From a virus: a DNA stretch of 64,000 nucleotides. Positions 60,501 through 64,000 of this stretch are shown here, piece after piece. How positions within the stretch are numbered: the first letter of the stretch is position 1; the number at the start of each line of letters is the position of its first letter. Position numbers and translations under genes: made by a program. The stretch is from IMG/VR virus record IMGVR_UViG_3300008113_000010, positions 1 through 64,000 of that record; one strand, written 5' to 3'. The notes beneath the pieces were generated by a model. It had not been told where the DNA came from. It saw nothing but the letters and a program-made list of their open reading frames with translations, and ran no database searches.

Positions 60501-60805
60501 TTAACGTAAGAAGATTGTTACTTCAGGCTCGTAAGTTAATTTCAGCGGTGGCTGTAAGATTACTGTTCGAACAGAACGACCAAGTAGTAAGACAACAATT
60601 CTTGGATAGTGTGAACCCAATCCTTGATTCAATTAGAAGAGATAGAGGTCTATATGATTTCCGTGTGACAGTATCTTCTTCACCTGAAGATTTAGACAGA
60701 AACACATTAACAGGAAAGATTTACTTAAAACCAACGAAGGCTCTCGAATTCATAGATATTGAATTCTTTATTACACCAACAGGAGCTTCGTTCGAAAATA
60801 TCTAA
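57581..60805 (+). CDS. gp18: Tail sheath protein (gp18-like)
   Basis: 1074 residues. The N-terminus VSPGVYTSETDLSFVAQSVG and the C-terminal region (YQGRINPIATFADVGTVIWG; LNRLNVRRLLLQARKLISAV; RNTLTGKIYLKPTKALEFID) are classical contractile sheath motifs. T4 gp18 has 659 residues; the excess lies in the middle (about 110-420), a Ser/Asn/Gly-rich, beta-type insertion that probably forms outward-facing domains. The gene is followed by a terminator. ATG 57581 is preceded by only A/T bases. Confidence 0.94.
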   Translation: MATAQANQKVYVSPGVYTSETDLSFVAQSVGVTTLGLVGETIKGPAFEPIFITNYDEFQAYFGGSEPVKFVNTQIPKYEAAYIAKSYLQQSNQLFVTRILGLSGYDAGPSWSIKVVANVDPTTVGFNPATATPWVVNFTGSSTGNTISFLNSFPSQINNSLTSLYRMSDGSTSNIQSDILGFVKDVLTTNSLSSTTANVYGAIPESDYYSLSTGRNLVNVYNCDNINYPLNDLTSGLNDSWFYANFNNYSNDNYSGYSMDYIVSSIATGASNSFSGSISGNVYTWSGTAFSEYNNMVVATIRSRGISLFENSAASNAHGPIYEVNSGGTVSGLSALTMVCSGQYSGVTINPYETFLLSGITKDNDNFSFEVSLSALSSKFITKVLGTDNFGKSRQEVPVFVEEVYPASLAYAYNQSYIRGLDCQLIGLPGARTEDPSSIAYNVEKYQSPMTPFLVSELRGNKVYKLFRFISISDGDAANVEVKVSIANLSFNNMTFDVLVRNFFDTDANPVVIEKFTNCTMDPASNNFVAKKIGSSNGEFALISKYVMVEMSEEAPIDALPCGFYGYTQREYASVSNPSPVPKFKTKYYFPGEVIYNPPFGAATGGDNLVESPGDIVRRSYLGFSTQFGIDESFLSYKGKQNPPSWVIAPIPVEGATWNYLSKGFHMDSGATVVTIGNVYQTSGTPAFECGVADFRFDPETQENPYYFIYSRKYTVCFAGGFDGWDIYREYRTNQDRFQLGASGYLAGASASSRYPSATGQGLFKRIVVENNTQDFANTDYYAYLLGILTFRNPEATNINVFATSSIDYYNNSNLVEEAIDMIQFQRADSVYIATTPDYNMYTPDGTNSLDIIYPQEAVDNLDNTGIDSNYTSTYYPWILVRDTVNNTQIYLPPTGEVCRNLALTDNISFPWFASAGYTRGLVNSIKARLKLTQEDRDTLYQGRINPIATFADVGTVIWGNKTLQVADTALNRLNVRRLLLQARKLISAVAVRLLFEQNDQVVRQQFLDSVNPILDSIRRDRGLYDFRVTVSSSPEDLDRNTLTGKIYLKPTKALEFIDIEFFITPTGASFENI

Positions 60806-60808
60806 TAA

Positions 60809-60838
60809 AAACGGGGGGACAAAATCCCCCCATTTTTT
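60809..60838 (+). terminator. Intrinsic terminator after the sheath gene
   Basis: GGGGGG (60813-60818) and CCCCCC (60826-60831) with a 7-base loop, then ATTTTTT. Unusually GC-rich for this genome. Confidence 0.88.
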
Positions 60839-60849
60839 AGCCATACTAA

Positions 60850-61680
60850 ATGAGAAAAGAGATTACAGAAGGTTTCAAAGACGAGAAAACCCCGGATTTA
60901 AAATATTACGCTTTCGACTGGGATGACAATATTGTGCACATGCCGACAAAGATAATTCTGAAAGATTCAGACGGAGAAGAGGTAGGTATGTCAACCGAAG
61001 ATTTTGCAGAATACCGACACATTGTAGGAAAAGAAGATTTTGAATATAACGGACATAAGATTGTTGGGTTCGGTGACAATCCGTTTAGAAACTTTCGAAC
61101 TGAAGGAGACAAAGACTTTTTGATTGATTCTATGCAAGCAAAGAAGGGACCAGCTTTTGATGACTTTAGAGAAGCAATAAATAATGGTTCAATATTTGCA
61201 ATAATCACTGCAAGGGGTCATAATCCCGAAACCCTGAAACAATCCGTCTACAATTATATTGTAAATGATTTCGGCGGGATATCCAAAGATGAACTAATCA
61301 AAAATTTAAAAAAATATAGGAACTTTACAGGTGAAGAAGATTTATCTGATAAAGAACTTATCGACCTTTATTTGGATTTAAACAAATACCATCCCGTTTC
61401 TTTTGGAGATGAGTCGGGTGCCACAAATCCCGAGGAGGCGAAGGTTAGAGCGATGAATGATTTTGTGGACTACATTAAGAATATGGCAGCATTACTTAAT
61501 AAAAGAGCATGGTTAAAAAACGACATAGGAAACAAATTTACACCATCTAAACCATCAATTGGTTTTTCAGACGATGACCCAAGAAATGTAGAAGTAATGA
61601 GAAAAGCCTTTAAAGATAAACCAGATAATTTAGTTAAAACATATTCTACTGCTGGAGGAACTAAGAAGGAAGTGCAATAA
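60850..61680 (+). CDS. HAD-like phosphatase-type protein
   Basis: 276 residues. AFDWDDNIVHMP (about 22-33) is a D-x-D HAD nucleophile motif, and FAIITARGHN (about 117-126) is motif II with Thr. The rest includes a helical cap and a long C-terminal tail with DESGATNPEEAKV near 195. The N-terminus MRKEITEGFKDEKTP contains I-T-E|G, fitting the packaging cleavage pattern. It lies between sheath and tube genes, an odd place for an enzyme unless packaged or needed late. Substrate unknown. Confidence 0.65.
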   Translation: MRKEITEGFKDEKTPDLKYYAFDWDDNIVHMPTKIILKDSDGEEVGMSTEDFAEYRHIVGKEDFEYNGHKIVGFGDNPFRNFRTEGDKDFLIDSMQAKKGPAFDDFREAINNGSIFAIITARGHNPETLKQSVYNYIVNDFGGISKDELIKNLKKYRNFTGEEDLSDKELIDLYLDLNKYHPVSFGDESGATNPEEAKVRAMNDFVDYIKNMAALLNKRAWLKNDIGNKFTPSKPSIGFSDDDPRNVEVMRKAFKDKPDNLVKTYSTAGGTKKEVQ

Positions 61681-61731
61681 GAATACTTTTTTTAAAAATT
61701 AAAGTAAAGAGAAATATTTTCTAACAGACTA

Positions 61732-61738
61732 TATTTAT
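61732..61738 (+). promoter_or_regulatory. Putative late promoter element TATTTAT (tube)
   Basis: TATTTATAA lies 34 bases before the tube ATG at 61773. Confidence 0.55.
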
Positions 61739-61772
61739 AACATATAAACACTGAAAACAAAAAATTAATTAT

Positions 61773-62261
61773 ATGGCTGATTTACTGATGAAAATGCCCA
61801 TACCTTACGAACCGAAACGTCAGAATCGATTCATTCTAAGGTTTCCGTCAAGTTTAGGTATTAATGAGTGGTTCGTGGAGTCTGCTTCAAGACCATCTAT
61901 CAAGATAAACTCAACTGAAATTCAATTCTTAAACACTTCAACATTTGTTGCAGGTAGATTTAACTGGGATGAAATTCAGGTAAAATTTAGAGACCCAATT
62001 GGTCCTTCAGCTGCACAAGCACTTATGGAATGGGTTCGTCTACACGCTGAGTCGGTAACAGGTCGTATGGGTTACGCAGCGGGTTATAAAAAAGATATTG
62101 ACCTTGAGATGTTGGACCCAACAGGGGTGGTGGTAGAAAAATGGATTCTCTATGGAACCTTCCTAACAAGTGCAAACTTCGGAAGTCTGTCTTACAGTCA
62201 GGACGCTCTTGCAGATATTACTTGTGGATTGAGAATGGATAGATGTGTGTTAGTTTACTAA
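61773..62261 (+). CDS. gp19: Tail tube protein (gp19-like)
   Basis: 162 residues, against 163 in T4 gp19. RQNRFILRFPSSLGINEWFV, SASRPSIKINSTEIQFLN and VKFRDPIGPSAAQALMEW are the usual strand and helix order of myovirus tube proteins, which polymerise as hexamers inside the sheath. It follows the sheath gene apart from one insertion and precedes the tail-assembly chaperone, as expected. Confidence 0.92.
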   Translation: MADLLMKMPIPYEPKRQNRFILRFPSSLGINEWFVESASRPSIKINSTEIQFLNTSTFVAGRFNWDEIQVKFRDPIGPSAAQALMEWVRLHAESVTGRMGYAAGYKKDIDLEMLDPTGVVVEKWILYGTFLTSANFGSLSYSQDALADITCGLRMDRCVLVY

Positions 62262-62295
62262 TACTCTTTATAAAAAATCGTTTCTAATTATATTT

Positions 62296-62331
62296 AACCG
62301 TAGACATAAACTCTACGGTTATTTTTTTTTT
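62296..62331 (+). terminator. Intrinsic terminator abutting the chaperone start codon
   Basis: AACCGTAGA (62296-62304) and TCTACGGTT (62312-62320) form a perfect 9-bp stem with loop CATAAAC, followed by A and ten T and at once the ATG at 62332. Confidence 0.82.
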
Positions 62332-63081
62332 ATGGATGAACAAACAAGAAATTATGCACAGAGTAATTTAACATTACCTCACGATATCGTGCCCTTACCA
62401 TCTGAAGGGGTATTTTACAAGAATAAAAAGAAATCTGTGAAGGTTGGTTATCTGACCGCAGCTGATGAAAACATTCTTATGGCTGGTGGATTGGATATTA
62501 CCACTAATCTTTTGAGAAATAAATTATACGAACCTGACATGAGGATTGATGATTTATTGGAAGGAGATGTGGAAGCTATTTTAGTATTTTTAAGAAACAC
62601 AGGTTTTGGACCAGAGATGAACTTAAACCTTACCGACCCACAAACCAAAAAGACTTTTCCTGCGACAATTGTATTGGACGAATTGAATGTAAATAAAGGA
62701 CAAAAACCAAATGAAGACGGAACTTTTATCACTACTTTACCAAAATCAAATTCAACAGTCAAACTCAAACCTATTACATATGGTGAGATAAACGAAATAC
62801 AAAAAATCATAGATACATATCCCCAAGGGAGAGTTGCACCAAAAGTTACTCTCAGGCTTAATAAAGAAATTGTTGAGGTAAATGGAACTAGTGACAGAGC
62901 GGAAATTGCCAAGTTTGTAGAACAAATGCCAATTATGGACTCCAAGTATATTCGTAAGTTCATGGATGAAAATGAACCTAAATTGGATTTGAGAAGAGAA
63001 GTAATAGCCCCATCAGGAGAAAGACTAACAGTCAACGTTGGTTTTGGGGTTGAATTTTTTCGCCCTTTCTTCGGATTATAG
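62332..63081 (+). CDS. Tail assembly chaperone / baseplate hub assembly protein (gp26-like)
   Basis: 249 residues. LPHDIVPLPSEGVFYKNKKK and VGYLTAADENILMAGGLDIT follow the pattern of the T4_baseplate family (PF12322; T4 gp26-type), and the gene lies between tube and tape-measure genes, where tail-assembly chaperones sit. The end (VGFGVEFFRPFFGL) contains TTT TTT CGC, a possible +1 frameshift site. A +1 shift would replace the last six residues with about 50 more, read from the overlapping frame at 63050-63214. In T4 gene 26 is followed by gene 51. Start ATG 62332 directly follows a terminator T-run. Confidence 0.72.
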   Translation: MDEQTRNYAQSNLTLPHDIVPLPSEGVFYKNKKKSVKVGYLTAADENILMAGGLDITTNLLRNKLYEPDMRIDDLLEGDVEAILVFLRNTGFGPEMNLNLTDPQTKKTFPATIVLDELNVNKGQKPNEDGTFITTLPKSNSTVKLKPITYGEINEIQKIIDTYPQGRVAPKVTLRLNKEIVEVNGTSDRAEIAKFVEQMPIMDSKYIRKFMDENEPKLDLRREVIAPSGERLTVNVGFGVEFFRPFFGL

Positions 63082-63214
63082 GAAAGGTCAAATTGATGAA
63101 TTCTATTATTTGAATAGATTGTTGAATATAAGTTGGACCGATTTTGAAAAAATGCCTCTTTTTGTGAGAAGATATATTTTGGATAAATGGGTTGAAGAAA
63201 ATCAAAAGGACTGA
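63050..63214 (+). CDS. Overlapping downstream frame, likely +1 frameshift extension (gp51-like position)
   Basis: The frame is open from 63029 to the TGA at 63212-63214. It has no ATG except one late in the frame at 63152; TTG 63044 or 63050 are the only upstream start-like codons. The protein (KGQIDEFYYLNRLLNISWTD; FEKMPLFVRRYILDKWVEEN) is a conserved-looking helical unit, so it is not a chance frame. It overlaps the chaperone gene end by 32 bases in the +1 frame. A shift at TTT-CGC (63058-63063) would give VEFF-ALSSDYRKGQ. Tail-assembly chaperones often end in such frameshift extensions. An independent TTG-started protein is the alternative. Confidence 0.6.
   Translation: MNFFALSSDYRKGQIDEFYYLNRLLNISWTDFEKMPLFVRRYILDKWVEENQKD
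63055..63063 (+). promoter_or_regulatory. Candidate +1 ribosomal frameshift site TTT TTT CGC
   Basis: UUU followed by the rare Arg codon CGC; UUU-CGU is the +1 site of influenza PA-X. Arg here is mostly AGA. The shift joins the 62332 and 63050 frames. Confidence 0.5.
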
Positions 63215-63229
63215 AAAATCAGTCCTTTT
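63204..63229 (+). terminator. Intrinsic terminator before tape measure
   Basis: AAAAGGACTGA (63204-63214) pairs perfectly with TCAGTCCTTTT (63219-63229) around an AAAA loop. The stop codon of the overlapping frame is inside the stem. Confidence 0.8.
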
Positions 63230-63230
63230 G

Positions 63231-63237
63231 TATTTAT
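63231..63237 (+). promoter_or_regulatory. Putative late promoter element TATTTAT (tape measure)
   Basis: TATTTATATA lies 16 bases before the ATG at 63254, right after the terminator. Confidence 0.55.
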
Positions 63238-63253
63238 ATAATATTACTAAATT

Positions 63254-64000
63254 ATGCAAGCAGATTACGGAGGACAAATAGGCGGGGAAACAACACCAGA
63301 AGGATTTGCCGCAAGGATAAAATCGCTTTTAGATATTGGTGTAGAAGACTTTGCTTCAGCGGTCACAAGATTGAGTCAGGCCTCAACCGATATCAATAAG
63401 GTATTCACCCAAGGAAGACAAAGAGTAGTTGAACTTCAGCAGGCAGTTGCGGATTCAGTTCCTGACGTTCTTAGACTTGGAGGTTCAGTTCAAGATGTTA
63501 GTAGTGCAATCGAAGGAGTTGCCAAAGCGGCAAACAGGAATGTGTTGGCAACACAAGAACAAATCGAAAAGTTATATGCTGCAAATAAAATTCTAGACCT
63601 GAGTGCAGAGAGTCTTACCAACAGTTTCATGAATGTTGGTATGTCTGTGAAAGACATTGGAAAGAATTTAGAGTCATCAATACAGTATGTTCAAAGTATA
63701 GGAGGAAACGCTGCTGAGGTTGTCAAAGACATGACTGCAAACATGGACCAACTCAACCGTTATCAGTTTGAGGGTGGTGTGAAAGGTTTAACAAAAATGG
63801 CAGCACAAGCCTCAATGTTAAGGTTTGACATGAACCAAACTTTTCAATTGGCGGAAAAGGTTCTGAGCCCTGAGGGTGCAATTCAAGTAGCATCAGCATT
63901 CCAAAGATTAGGTGTTTCCGTAGGAAACTTAGTTGACCCTTTTCAACTGATGAATCAATCCATCAACGACCCATCAGGTTTACAAGATAGTTTAGCCCAA
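63254..64000 (+). CDS. Tape measure or large tail protein (3' end outside window)
   Basis: The first 249 residues of a protein that continues past the window; no stop codon occurs. The sequence is helical with Ala/Ser/Gln-rich heptads (FASAVTRLSQASTDINKVFT; LGGSVQDVSSAIEGVAKAAN; LAEKVLSPEGAIQVASAFQR), the usual N-terminus of myovirus tape-measure proteins. It follows the tube and chaperone genes, as expected. Starts at ATG 63254 with its own promoter element. A hub protein of the T4 gp27-29 type is possible. Confidence 0.65.
   Translation, partial: MQADYGGQIGGETTPEGFAARIKSLLDIGVEDFASAVTRLSQASTDINKVFTQGRQRVVELQQAVADSVPDVLRLGGSVQDVSSAIEGVAKAANRNVLATQEQIEKLYAANKILDLSAESLTNSFMNVGMSVKDIGKNLESSIQYVQSIGGNAAEVVKDMTANMDQLNRYQFEGGVKGLTKMAAQASMLRFDMNQTFQLAEKVLSPEGAIQVASAFQRLGVSVGNLVDPFQLMNQSINDPSGLQDSLAQ

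Noticed and set aside
1-64000. tRNA genes, as often found in large phages
   Set aside because: No cloverleaf with a GGTTC-AATCC-type T arm was recognised by eye; a tRNA scan would be decisive.

Overview
The window is an AT-rich segment of a large T4-like myovirus that very probably infects a member of the Bacteroidota (Flavobacteriia-like). The T4-type signals are a terminase, portal, protease, scaffold and capsid run at the left edge and a neck, sheath, tube, chaperone and tape-measure run at the right edge, plus a family B DNA polymerase and a gp55-like late sigma factor. The host signals are: Shine-Dalgarno sites are nearly absent before genes; a Bacteroidota-type ribosomal protein bS21 and a DUF4494-like protein are present; and one secreted protein has a signal peptide ending in FGQ. 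No tRNA gene, integrase, IS element or CRISPR array was recognised, and no gene-free stretch exceeds 300 bases.

Layout. 1-8.3 kb (+): terminase C-terminus, portal, two core-region proteins, a damaged prohead protease, acidic scaffold, major capsid protein; phage bS21 sits here on the minus strand. 8.3-11.4 kb: small accessory genes on both strands, several with N-termini that look like capsid-targeting propeptides. 11.3-17.1 kb (-): baseplate/virion genes. 17.1-32.2 kb (-): one long tightly packed operon with the late sigma factor, PhoH, dUTPase, an exonuclease and about a dozen glycan genes (GDP-mannose 3,5-epimerase-like, GT10, GT11, GT2, GT4, FkbM and tandem methyltransferases). 32.3-34.8 kb (-): small virion-like genes. 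34.9-41.7 kb (+): two very long Thr/Pro-rich, mucin-like adhesins with small proteins between them. 41.8-46.3 kb (+): four more glycosyltransferases, the first of a protein-GlcNAc-transferase type. 46.8-49.6 kb (+): DNA polymerase with a hairpin leader. 49.5-55.0 kb (-): neck protein, a superoxide dismutase-nuclease fusion, an SNF2 ATPase and a SET-domain protein. 55.0-64.0 kb (+): neck/tail genes ending in the tape measure, cut by the window edge.

How it may work together. A TATTTAT element sits just upstream of almost every first gene on both strands and is the likely late promoter read with the gp55-like sigma factor. The capsid protein carries a T4-style cleavage site (LINE|A), and the same tripeptide logic recurs at the N-termini of scattered small proteins, suggesting a set of proteins packaged with the DNA. 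The sugar island could make GDP-L-galactose and transfer it with fucosyltransferase-type enzymes, while the GT60-type enzyme next to the mucin-like fibres could decorate the fibres themselves. Two genes (protease and second adhesin) appear internally deleted, which should be checked against reads. The most unusual items are the SOD-nuclease fusion, a likely +1 frameshift (UUU CGC) making a tail-assembly chaperone fusion, and a phage bS21 with His at the position of the host Tyr that holds the anti-Shine-Dalgarno sequence.
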